NCBI GenBank assembly: GCA_035460985.1
Contig: DATHWC010000276.1
Coordinates: forward strand, 1 to 26,061
Length of the DNA: 26,061 bases
Origin: Lunatibacter sp035460985
GTDB taxonomy: Bacteria > Bacteroidota > Bacteroidia > Cytophagales > Cyclobacteriaceae
Direction of reading: 5' to 3'
Shown here: piece by piece, positions 14,819-24,100 of the stretch
Position numbering within the stretch: position 1 is the first letter of the stretch
Layout of the letters: each line of letters starts with the position of its first letter
Translations under genes and position numbers: made by a program
Notes under the pieces: model-generated
Told to the model about the DNA's origin: nothing
What the model saw: the letters and a program-made list of their open reading frames with translations, nothing else
Database searches by the model: none

Positions 14819-16393
14819 ATGAAAGTAGATACCGCATCTAAACGAAAGCATTTTAAGACAGATCTTTCTGCAGGTCTAGTTGTTTTCCTAATCGCCCTCC
14901 CACTTTGCTTGGGGATTTCCCTGGCCTCAGGGGCTCCATTGTTTACTGGGATTATTTCAGGGATTATCGGAGGCATTGTAGTGGGTTTTTTGAGCAATTC
15001 CAATATAAATGTGAGTGGCCCCGCCGCAAGTGTGGCATTGGTAGTATTCACAGCCATTCAAACTATGGGCAGTTATCAAGCTGTTCTTTTGGCGGTAATT
15101 TTGGCTGGTGTCTTTCAAATTGCCTTGGGGTACCTAAAGGCCGGTACAGTGGCTTATTTTTTTCCCAATGCCATGATAAAAGGCATTTTGGCGTCTATAG
15201 GTTTGGTGTTGATCTTGAAGCAAATCCCGCATGCATTTGGAATTGATCAAGTATTTGAAGGTATGGAGTCATTTAGGCAGAATGATGGGCATAATACGTT
15301 TTCTGAAATAATATATGTATTTCAAAATATAGGATGGGGAGCAACAATCATCACCTTGGTTTCATTAATTATTATCATCTTCTGGGATCGCCCCGCATTA
15401 AAGAAATATGGCTTTTTTAAATTTTTCCCCTCCGCATTGGCAGCTGTGATTGTGAGTATATTGATCAATCAAATTTATAAGATGAATTTTCCAGATTTGG
15501 TTTTGGGATCGGAGCATTTGGTGACCCTTCCGGTGGCGGATGACATCTCCAGTTTTTTCGGGTTTTTCACCTTTCCGGATTTCTCTCAAATCACTAACCC
15601 TCAAATTTTCTCCATAGCATTGAGCATAACATTTATCGCCAGTTTGGAGTCCTTGCTTAGCACGGAGGCAGGGGATAAACTTGACCCCTATAAAAGAAAA
15701 ACCTCCACTAATAGAGAGTTGAAGGCTCAAGGAATAGGAAATATCGTAGCGGGATTGGTAGGCGGCCTGCCAATTACTGCGGTAATTGTACGGACCTCAG
15801 CAAATGTTAATTCCGGTGGTCGTACCAAAACGTCAACGATAACCCATGGAATTCTGATGTTAGTATGTGTGGCTTTCATCCCTTTTCTCCTTAACATGAT
15901 TCCATTGGCAGCACTATCTGCCGTATTATTTGTGGTCGGATATAAATTGACCAGCTACCCAGTTTACGCAGGAGTATTCAAGCAAGGTAAAAAACAGTTC
16001 TTGCCATTCATTATTACAATCCTTGTCGTGATGTTCACTGACCTGATTACAGGTATCATTGTTGGGGGCACCGTAGCCGTGTTTTTTATTTTGAGGGATA
16101 ACTACAAAAATGCGTATCTCTATAATAAGGTAACAAAAGAAGGGGCGGAAAAGACAATCATCAAACTCGCCGAGGAGGTCACTTTCCTCAACAAAGCGGA
16201 CATCATGCTGTTTCTGGACCACATCCCTGAGAATCACCACGTGGTTATTGATGCTACAAAGTCAGTCTTTATTCATCCGGACATTTTTGATATCATAGAG
16301 GATTTCAAGTTCACTGCTGATTATAAGAATATTGAAGTTGAACTGATTGGACTTGAAAGTAGAAATAAAACAAAAACTTTCTGGAAGGGCTGA
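14819..16393 (+). CDS. SulP-family inorganic anion transporter
   Basis: This 524-residue inner-membrane protein has the SulP core. Near the N terminus is DLSAGLVVFLIALPLCLGIS with SGAPLFTGIISGIIGGIVVG and NVSGPAASVALVV, and the central part has SLESLLSTEAGDKLDPYKR and NIVAGLVGGLPITAVIVRTS. A tail from about residue 420 (RDNYKNAYLYNKVTKEGAEK onward) resembles a STAS-type cytosolic domain. SulP proteins carry sulfate, bicarbonate or other anions, often with sodium or proton coupling. This subgroup is frequently next to a carbonic anhydrase gene and then thought to move bicarbonate, but no carbonic anhydrase gene is present here. The ATG at 14819 gives the standard N terminus. It is intact, lying between two pseudogenes. 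Confidence 0.92.
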   Translation: MKVDTASKRKHFKTDLSAGLVVFLIALPLCLGISLASGAPLFTGIISGIIGGIVVGFLSNSNINVSGPAASVALVVFTAIQTMGSYQAVLLAVILAGVFQIALGYLKAGTVAYFFPNAMIKGILASIGLVLILKQIPHAFGIDQVFEGMESFRQNDGHNTFSEIIYVFQNIGWGATIITLVSLIIIIFWDRPALKKYGFFKFFPSALAAVIVSILINQIYKMNFPDLVLGSEHLVTLPVADDISSFFGFFTFPDFSQITNPQIFSIALSITFIASLESLLSTEAGDKLDPYKRKTSTNRELKAQGIGNIVAGLVGGLPITAVIVRTSANVNSGGRTKTSTITHGILMLVCVAFIPFLLNMIPLAALSAVLFVVGYKLTSYPVYAGVFKQGKKQFLPFIITILVVMFTDLITGIIVGGTVAVFFILRDNYKNAYLYNKVTKEGAEKTIIKLAEEVTFLNKADIMLFLDHIPENHHVVIDATKSVFIHPDIFDIIEDFKFTADYKNIEVELIGLESRNKTKTFWKG

Positions 16394-16532
16394 TTTGGTT
16401 CTGTCAATGGGAAAGGATATTTCTAAGAATTGAATCTACTTCAGCTTGGCACCACTATGAGAGAATCAAGAGAGCGGGCAGTTTGTAACTATTACAGATA
16501 GCTTAAATCCCTATTACTCTACAACGAAAGTC

Positions 16533-16863
16533 ATGGATTCAAATACTGAAGACAGATCAAGTCGGGATTGTAGGAAAGATCCTGCAACTAGAGTAGGAAT
16601 TGGTCGATCTTAAAGAGCAGAACCGACCAATGGGGCTGGATAGTGCTATTGGTCGGGTAAGCCGGGTGGGCTATATTAACAATAAATCCATCGGTGAAGC
16701 CCAATTGAAAAGGACGGAAACCAAAATAAAAGCCTTGAATAATTGGCTTACAAAAGTGGGGACGGCTGATTTTGGAAAATGTATCAGATGCGGTAACGAT
16801 ATAAATATTAATAGGTTATTATTTTTACCTGAAAGTAACTATTGTATACAATGGACATCCTAA
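16533..16863 (+). pseudogene. TraR/DksA-type zinc-finger protein gene, multiply damaged
   Basis: The C-terminal part (from about 16597) reads ELVDLKEQNRPMGLDSAIGR, then NNKSIGEAQLKRTETKIKAL and GKCIRCGNDININRLLFLPE, the C4 zinc-finger layout of small TraR/DksA relatives that bind RNA polymerase. Three defects are visible. The likely start (ATG 16533, MDSNTEDRSS) is in a different frame. An in-frame TAG lies at 16594-16596, where relatives usually have Gln or another polar residue. The last zinc ligand is lost, because the final pair reads C-I-Q-W instead of C-x-x-C. From a TTG at 16600 an 87-residue product is possible but would lack the complete zinc site. The stretch 16394-16532 holds nothing I can name. 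Confidence 0.72.
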
Positions 16864-16876
16864 TTTGAATATATTT

Positions 16877-17434
16877 TCATCTAGTGGAATAGTTTTCGAA
16901 CTTCAATTGCGGTCTCATCTCCGGATCCACTACACTTAGTATTCGTTCCTCATAACTTCCATTAGCGAAATCATCACGATGTGGAAACTTATCCCTGGAT
17001 TTTTCGACAAAACTATCATACGTGGTAATTATTCTGGCAGGATTTCCCGCCACGACTGAATTGGGAGGCACGGACTTGGTTAATACCGAACCCGCACCAA
17101 CTATGACATTGTCTCCAATTTTCACCCCGAGCAAAATAAGAGAATTCATTCCTACAAATACGTTATTTCCGATCACTATCCTTCTAAATCTGTATTCCCG
17201 GCCAAAGAGCGAGCCGCTGCCGTCATGGGTTATCAATTTTACCTCGGAAGCCAAGGTTACGTTATCCCCAATTTCTATTAAAAATGGTTCGTTACCAAAA
17301 TGCTTCGTGTAAATAAAGCAGTTTTTTCCAATTTTAACTCCTTTTTTTTTGGCATAGAACTCGTTACCTTTAGTACGTATGATATACTCATTGTAAAGGG
17401 CGTTCAAAAGGGTAGAAATTTTTCTTAGTGACAT
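16877..17434 (-). CDS. Hexapeptide-repeat O-acetyltransferase (left-handed beta-helix)
   Basis: This 185-residue protein has isoleucine/valine-rich hexapeptide repeats (VKIGKNCFI, IEIGDNVTLASEVKLIT, IVIGNNVFVGMNSLI, VKIGDNVIVGAGSVLT) that form a left-handed beta-helix. The segment ITHDGSGSLFG gives His70 as likely catalytic base, and SVPPNSVVAGNPARII is the standard helix end of sugar O- or N-acetyltransferases of the WbbJ / maltose acetyltransferase kind. It would transfer acetyl from acetyl-CoA to a sugar or polysaccharide precursor in the cytosol as a trimer. The C-terminal tail of about 50 residues is specific and of unknown role. It stands alone, convergent with the broken zinc-finger gene. 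The acceptor cannot be told from context. Confidence 0.85.
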   Translation of the reverse strand: MSLRKISTLLNALYNEYIIRTKGNEFYAKKKGVKIGKNCFIYTKHFGNEPFLIEIGDNVTLASEVKLITHDGSGSLFGREYRFRRIVIGNNVFVGMNSLILLGVKIGDNVIVGAGSVLTKSVPPNSVVAGNPARIITTYDSFVEKSRDKFPHRDDFANGSYEERILSVVDPEMRPQLKFENYSTR

Positions 17435-17866
17435 ACAGAGATTTTTTCCAGTAAAAAGCTAATTGTAAGGATATTATGTAATATTATATCTAATTACAGC
17501 CATTTTTGTGATTTTATCACGATTTAAAATAATTTTATCCGAATCCAAATTTATATTTTATCAAAAGTAGATTATTTAATTTGGTTATTAAAACTAGAAC
17601 TTTTTTGTGCCATTAGCAACTTTTTTCCTAAATTTCTTCTTTGGATTAAGGTCTGTTTTTATACTGACTCTTGCCGGAGCAATGTGGATTTGCATCATCC
17701 ATGCAAAATACGGGAATTACCTAGCTGTTTTTTAGGGGGTTAAGTGCTGATCAAATTCTAGTAGGGTAGGGTTTTTTCGGATATTTTGAAGGGTACAATG
17801 TAACAAGAAAGTTGCCAATGCATTCAATGAGTTTCTTGATTTAAATTTTCACCGATAAACGTAATC
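17435..17866. other. AT-rich gap with a 42-codon hydrophobic frame
   Basis: There is no full gene here. Two TAnnTTTG matches read on the minus strand (TAAATTTG at 17553-17546 and TACTTTTG at 17569-17562) could serve the acetyltransferase gene but lack a -33 partner. On the plus strand GTG 17607 to TAG 17735 encodes a hydrophobic peptide (LRSVFILTLAGAMWICIIHA in its middle) that resembles the end of a small membrane protein, perhaps DoxX-like, and may be a remnant. That assignment is weak. Confidence 0.3.
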
Positions 17867-18150
17867 TTATTCTATTATAAGCCGGTGAATTTTACCATCA
17901 AAACCGCATAAAAGTAATTCATTGTTTGAATCAACTCCAAAGGAGGAAAGCCCAAAAGACACTTGCATCAATTCGGTGTTGATTGGATCGTCCATATCGG
18001 TGACATCCAGTGACCATATACGCCCCGAGACAAATCGCCACCGATATGGTGGCCTTTTAACTTGGGAAACTCTTCTCCCTCGACGACATATACATTGACG
18101 ATCCGCTCCATATTGAAATTAACTTTTCCAATGTGGGTTTTCGGCAACAA
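17867..18150 (-). pseudogene. 3' remnant of a PQQ-type sugar dehydrogenase gene, frameshifted
   Basis: The minus strand near 18040-18080 reads GEEFPKLKGHHIGGD, and after a frame change it continues SGRIWSLDVTDMDDPINTEL, FGLSSFGVDSNNELLLCGFD and GKIHRLIIE to TAA at 17869-17867. This is the C-terminal end of glucose/sorbosone-type dehydrogenases (YliI-like beta-propellers, typically YIYGDFVSGRIW ... GKIYRL). The open copy at the right end of the window has AAAA at 26020-26023, where this copy has AAA at 18032-18034, so a one-base loss in an A-run explains the frameshift. The start of the gene is missing: upstream of about 18150 there is no recognisable sequence. The two copies are identical over 42 bases (17993-18034 and 25981-26022) but diverged on both sides. 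Confidence 0.75.
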
Positions 18151-18254
18151 CCTTTTCCAAGACAGTGTTTTTTATTTTTTTGCTTATAACTAATCCTATA
18201 CAACAATCTAAGGCGTAATTTGCTTTTAAAGTCCTAGATCATCGTTCTCCAAGT

Positions 18255-18483
18255 TTTCCGAAATATCAGGACTTCTTGTAACAAATTAGAAAATTTACAA
18301 TTTTTGAAACATTTGTACTAACCACTTTGTGGCGGTAACACCTAAATTCATTCAATAAACCTAAAACAACCTTGTTATCAGGCCCCTTCAAGCCCATTCT
18401 GATAATGGTTTTATCGGCCGAATATCCAAATCTAAAAGAGATTCTTCAACCGGCAGGAGGCTGCGAAAACGGGCCAATAATGA
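18255..18483 (+). repeat. Diverged direct repeat, copy A (upstream of the receptor gene)
   Basis: Two blocks match copy B at 25394-25590 in the same order and orientation. Block 1 (about 18255-18325) shares CCGAAA, CAGGAC and a TACAA-N12-TTGTA dyad (18296-18317) with a TTTTGAAAC core. Block 2 (18431-18483) shares AAGAGATT, CGG, AGGAGGC, CGAAAA and CCAATA. Between blocks the copies do not align by eye. The segment lies directly before the outer-membrane receptor gene and may hold its control region or be a decayed mobile sequence. The neighbouring stretches 18151-18254 and 18484-18539 show no gene. Confidence 0.5.
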
Positions 18484-18539
18484 CAAACTCTGTAATGCAG
18501 CAAGAGAAGCCTTAAATAGAGTAATTCAAATTGAGAAAG

Positions 18540-20957
18540 ATGAAAAAATCGGTAAACTTCACGCTATTATTCCTGTTTTACAACCCCCTTTTTGCCCAAA
18601 TGCAAATTTCCGGGACGGTGCAGGATCCGGAGGGACAGCCGCTTTCTTATGCCAATGTCCTGTTGCTTTCCGTTTTAGATTCCTCACTGGTTAAAGGAGC
18701 CGTATCCGAACATAATGGCGGGTTTTCCGTGGAGGAATTAGAAAATAAGGCTTACCTGCTTTCTATTTCCCTCGTGGGATATCAGTCCTATATCCAAAAG
18801 CTTCCTGGCAGCTCCCAAGCTGTGGTGCAATTGCCCCCCACCATTTTGCAGGAAATGGAGGAGGAACTGGAAGAAATCACCGTCACTGCCAAAAAGCCCC
18901 TATATGAAAAACAGATCGACCGCATGGTGGTGAATGTTCAGGAAAGTATTACGGCTGCTGGAAATACTGTTTTGGAAGTCCTTTCCCGTTCCCCCGGTGT
19001 ATTTATCAACCAACAGCAATACAGCATTTCCCTCAATGGCCGCGAAGGGATAATGGTCATGATCAACAATACGCTCAGCAGAATGCCCATGGAAACGGTT
19101 TTACAATTGCTGGAGGGGATGAGTGCGGCCAATGTGGAAAAAATAGAACTGATCACCCAGCCCCCTGCCCATCTGGATGCAGAAGGTGGGGGCGGTATCA
19201 TACATATTGTGATGAAGGAAAATACTGACCTTGGTACCAATGCGAATTTTGGATTAACCGCAGGTATGAAAAGAAGGGAGGTTTTGGGTGCCAATTTTAA
19301 TATCAACCACCGTACGAAAGGCTATTCTCTCTTTGCGGATTATTCCGTTTTACATTTCCGAAACCTGGCATTATGGAGCAATGATTTTAATGGTTTATCT
19401 CAAACTGGAGAAGGTTACCGGTTTCATGCCAATATGGATAGAAGGCCGATCAGCCAAACCCATCAGTTTAGAACAGGTATAGAGAAGAACATAGGTAAAA
19501 ACACGGAAGTGGCTGCAGTTTTCAATTATATAAATAAGTATACCCATTTTAAAGGAGAGGGTAATTCGGTCCTTCGTTCAGGTGATTCGACAGTATGGGG
19601 AGATATTAACTATTCTGAATCAAGATATGTCCAAACTCCAGGTGCTCATGCCCACTTAGTACAGCGTCTCTCTTCCAAACACAGTTTCAGAATAGATTAT
19701 GATTGGCTTTTTAACCAGTTGGAAAGTCCTTCCACCTATGATAATACCCACTATATTTCACCCCAAAACAGTACTGTTGATTTTATCATGGAAATTGAAA
19801 GTATTACCTCTATGAATTTCCATATCGCCGCCCTGGACTATACTTTCCAACCCTTCACCAACTTAAACCTGAAAACGGGGATCAAAAAATCCTGGATGAA
19901 TTTTGAAAACAGCGTACAGTCCTATAGTGGCCAAAACGGCATCAGATTACCCGACCCGATGGTTTCCATCTCAGCTCTTATGAAAGAAGATGTTTCCGCT
20001 GCCTATATAAGTGGGGACTGGAATGTCAGTGATTTCATGCAGGTCAAAGGGGGATTACGCTATGAACACACCATTACCGACATCCGGTCAGCGGCGGGGG
20101 AACAGTATGTCTACCGAAATTTTGGAAATTTTTTCCCCAATCTATTGTTCCAAAATAAAATAAGTAAAAATATGGATTTTATCCTGGGGTATTCCCGAAG
20201 GATCAACCGACCCAACCTGAATAATTTGGTTCCAGTGGTGCTGATGATCAATTCCAACACCCACTTTTTTGGTAATCCCGAACTGTTGCCGGCCATTATG
20301 GATAATTTCAAAGTGGATATTAAGTATAACAGGGTGGCTCTTTCTTTGGAACACAGTACTGTCAAAAATGCGATAGCTCCCTTTCAGCCCCGTTATGATC
20401 CGGAAAAAGAACTGCTCATCATGCATCCGGAAAATCTGGCTTTCCTGCATACCACTGGACTGTTTTTAACCGCACCCTGGATCATCGCCGACTACTGGGA
20501 CCTGCAGGCCACCATGCAGTTGCTGCGCCGTCAATTTCAGACCTCCCACCTGGAGGCAAACCAATCACACACCTTATATGACCTTCACCTGAACCTTGTC
20601 AATACTTTTGAACTCGGAAGAGGTTATGCCGCAGAGGTATCCGGAATTTACAATTCCAGAAAAAACTGGGGTATGTGGATATTCCGTCCCCAGGGTTCCC
20701 TGAATATGGGACTTCAAAAAAAAATGAAGGAGGACAGGGGTACCTTTAGGTTTTCCATAACCGATCTGCTCAATACCACCAACTACTTGATTTATGCCGA
20801 TTTTCAACAACCCACTTTACATACCTCGGTGGATTATTTTGTAAAAGGGAGGACCATTACCCTCAACTATTCCCGCCCCTTTGGCAACAAAAGGCTTAAA
20901 GCCGTCAAAATTGAATCTTCTTCAGAGGAGGACAGGAAAAGGATGGTGGTGGATTAA
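18540..20957 (+). CDS. Outer-membrane beta-barrel receptor (TonB-dependent type)
   Basis: I place the start at ATG 18540, because the in-frame TTG at 18531 only adds MRK before the signal peptide MKKSVNFTLLFLFYNPLFAQ. This leaves 805 residues. After the signal come a CarboxypepD-regulatory-like domain (ISGTVQDPEGQPLSYANVLL, about 20-100), a linker with EELEEITVTAKKPLYEKQID, a plug domain (NTVLEVLSRSPGVFINQQQ to EGGGGIIHIVMKENTD, about 115-230) and a barrel of the PF14905 'outer membrane beta-barrel family' to the C terminus. It resides in the outer membrane and probably takes up or senses a ligand with TonB energy; it is not a SusC protein and no SusD gene is near. The HTCS gene follows 154 bases downstream on the same strand. 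Confidence 0.88.
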   Translation: MKKSVNFTLLFLFYNPLFAQMQISGTVQDPEGQPLSYANVLLLSVLDSSLVKGAVSEHNGGFSVEELENKAYLLSISLVGYQSYIQKLPGSSQAVVQLPPTILQEMEEELEEITVTAKKPLYEKQIDRMVVNVQESITAAGNTVLEVLSRSPGVFINQQQYSISLNGREGIMVMINNTLSRMPMETVLQLLEGMSAANVEKIELITQPPAHLDAEGGGGIIHIVMKENTDLGTNANFGLTAGMKRREVLGANFNINHRTKGYSLFADYSVLHFRNLALWSNDFNGLSQTGEGYRFHANMDRRPISQTHQFRTGIEKNIGKNTEVAAVFNYINKYTHFKGEGNSVLRSGDSTVWGDINYSESRYVQTPGAHAHLVQRLSSKHSFRIDYDWLFNQLESPSTYDNTHYISPQNSTVDFIMEIESITSMNFHIAALDYTFQPFTNLNLKTGIKKSWMNFENSVQSYSGQNGIRLPDPMVSISALMKEDVSAAYISGDWNVSDFMQVKGGLRYEHTITDIRSAAGEQYVYRNFGNFFPNLLFQNKISKNMDFILGYSRRINRPNLNNLVPVVLMINSNTHFFGNPELLPAIMDNFKVDIKYNRVALSLEHSTVKNAIAPFQPRYDPEKELLIMHPENLAFLHTTGLFLTAPWIIADYWDLQATMQLLRRQFQTSHLEANQSHTLYDLHLNLVNTFELGRGYAAEVSGIYNSRKNWGMWIFRPQGSLNMGLQKKMKEDRGTFRFSITDLLNTTNYLIYADFQQPTLHTSVDYFVKGRTITLNYSRPFGNKRLKAVKIESSSEEDRKRMVVD

Positions 20958-21111
20958 TGCTTAGTAGGCAATAATTAACCATATTCCTAAAATGAGAAAA
21001 AATTCCAATTCCTTTTTAAAATTGAGTATTTCATTTAGCCGCTTATAAATTTCGCAATATCAGATAATTAAGGTATATTGGAAATGCCATTCCATTGATT
21101 CTACCACTTTT

Positions 21112-24100
21112 ATGATAAGGTTTTGGAACATATCCTTGATTTTAGTAGCTGTTTTTCCTGGAATTGGAATGGGGCAGCATGATAATATATCCTTTAATCA
21201 TCTGACGATAAATGATGGGCTTTCTCATAATAATGTGGTGAGCATAATTCAGGACAAAAAAGGATTTATCTGGATAGGCACCCAGGATGGTTTAAACCGC
21301 TTTGATGGGTATTCTTTTAAGGAGTATCAATATTCTTATAAGGATACTTCCTCCTTATCCAAAAATCCGATAAGAGTCTTATACGAAGACAGCCAAGGGT
21401 TTATTTGGGTAGGTACTTCCGGTGGGGGATTAAACAGGTTTGATCCTTGGTCAGAAACATTTTCTCATATTACCTTGAGTCTTACAAGTCCTTTAGGGGA
21501 AGAAACTGCCATTACCACTGTCACTTTGGTAGAAGATCGATTTGGTTATCTTTGGGCAGGCACTATGGAGGGGTTGTTTAGCATTGACCTTACCTCCTTT
21601 GAAGTAATTAATGTACCCTTGGGTGAAGCAACGAATACCGCCATCAACAAGGTGTACCTGGATTCAGAAGGAAGTCTTTGGGTCGGGACTTTCGACCATG
21701 GCCTGTTTAAAATCAGGTTAAAAGAGAATGGCAACATCCATTCCGAACGCCTGAAGCAATGGAAACACGATGAAAACAACGAAGAGAGTCTGGGCAGCAA
21801 CACCGTCATGTCTATTATTGAGGACCACAAGGGGTTTTTATGGATTGCCCACATAAATGGGTTGGACCAATGGGATAAAAAGTCAGATGGGTTTACGCAT
21901 TATTGTCACGATCCCGAAGATTCCACTTCCATCAGTACCAATTACCTCAGTTCATCCATGGCTGAGGATGCTTTAGGAAACCTCTGGGTTAGCAGCTCCC
22001 AGGGATTAAATAGGTTAGGTCCAGACCGAAAACACTTCAGGAGGTATTATCATGATCCCAACGACCCAAACTCACTTAGCAGCAATGAAATCCTTCCCAT
22101 TTTGATCGACAAAACCGGAGGAATTTGGATAGGGACGATAAATGGCGGAATAAATAGAATCCTTCAAACAACGCAACCTTTCGATCATTATAAAAATGAT
22201 CCGGAAAATCCGTTTTCCCTGAAAAGCAACCATGTGCGGGTCATTTTAGAAGATAGTGAAGAAGTGGTTTGGGTAGGTACTGAAGGCGGAGGACTGAATA
22301 AATTGGACAGAAAAAAAGACACCTTTTACCATTACCTGAATGACCCCCACAATCCCAAAAGCTTGATGACTAATAATGTGAGTGCGTTGCTCGAGGATAG
22401 TAATGGGGTATTTTGGATAGGATATGCTGGGGGAAATTATTTCAAAAAAGCAGGTGGTTTAAGTGTAATGGACAGGGAGAAGGGTGCATTTACCCATATC
22501 CCCATTCAGGCATCGGAAACAACCGGAGGTGCTGACAGGGAGGTCTTGACTATTTTTGAGGATAGTGATGGGTTTATTTGGTTGGGCACCCAAAACGGGT
22601 TAAAGAAAATCAATCCGATAACCCGAAAAATTGAACATTTCTTTGCCAGAAACAAAAAAGAAAATAAAATAAGCGATGGTCAGTGTCTGAGCATTTTTGA
22701 AGATCGGTCTGGTTACTTATGGATCGGTACCGGGAGTATTGCCTTGAACAGAATGAACAGAAAAACAGGTGAAATTAACTACTATTCCCAGGATTTTATT
22801 AACCCAAATAGTATAAGCAGTCATTCTGTCCGCCATATCCAGGAAGATTCTATAGGAAACCTTTGGTTGGCTACTTATGGAGGGGGGCTTTGTCATTTTG
22901 ATTTTGAAAGGGAAATTTTTACCGCATATACCATTGAGGATGGATTACCTGGTAATACCATAAATAGGATAGAAATTGATGCAGTAGGGAATCTGTGGTT
23001 AAGCACTAACAAGGGGATTTGTCGGTTTAATCCTATCACCAAGGAAATTTTAACCTTCGACGCAAGTGATGGCCTTCAAAGCAACCAATTTGCTACAGGG
23101 CATTTAAATTTAGGATCCAGCTTTAAAGGAAAGGATGGACGGCTTTATTTTGGGGGAATTAATGGTTTAAATGCCTTTTATCCGGAGCAAATTAAGGTCA
23201 ATGAAAAAATTCCCCCCATCGTTATCACCGAATTCCGTGTTTTTGATCAACCTCTTTCAGGCTGGAAGGAGAATGAAGAGGAAGGTATTACACTTGCCCA
23301 TCAACAGAAATTCATTTCTTTCGAATTCTCCGCGCTGAATTTCATCAATTCTCATAAAAACCAATATGCTTATAAATTGGAAAATTTTGATGAAGATTGG
23401 AATTACTCCAGCACCCGGCGTTATGCCAGTTATACCAATCTAAACCCCGGAAATTATGTTTTTAGGGTGAAGGGATCCAATAATGACGGGATCTGGAACG
23501 AAACCGGGACAAGCATGGCCATCACCATCCTTCCACCCTGGTGGCGGACCTGGTGGGCCTATTCACTTTATTTTGCACTTGGGATATTGACCCTGTTGGT
23601 TATGCGGAAAGCGGTGGTCAACCGGGAACGCCTGAAAGGAGACCTTAAGTTGCAGATGATGGAGGCAGAAAAGATGCATGAACTCGACCGCACCAAATCG
23701 GCCTTCTTTGCCAATATCTCCCATGAATTCCGCACACCGCTTACATTGATTTCCGGAACGGTTGAAAAACTGAAGAACAAGGATGAAGACCTGTCGAAAA
23801 GGGATAAAGACTACGGGCTTATCCATAGAAATGCCTCAAAACTCCACCAGTTGATCAACCAGTTACTGGACCTGTCCAAGTTGGAAGCCGGAAAGCTAAA
23901 GGTCGACGAACACCCCGGGGAGATAATATCCTTTTTGCGCAGGTGTGCAGGTTCTTTTGTGTCCCTTTCTGAAAGCAAGCAAATAACCTATAAAATCGAG
24001 ATGGATGAAAGTCCGGTTTATGTCTATTTCGATACAGAAAAACTGGAAAAGATAATTTCTAACCTGCTTTCCAATGCGTTTAAATTCACACCGAAAGGAG

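Noticed and set aside
18400..18530. Frame with HSDNGFIGRISK that recalls the DDE segment of transposases
   Set aside because: The match is a few residues only, no other transposase motif or terminal inverted repeat is seen, and copy B does not keep it.
18531..18539. TTG start for the receptor gene at 18531
   Set aside because: It only adds three residues before a normal signal peptide that begins at ATG 18540.
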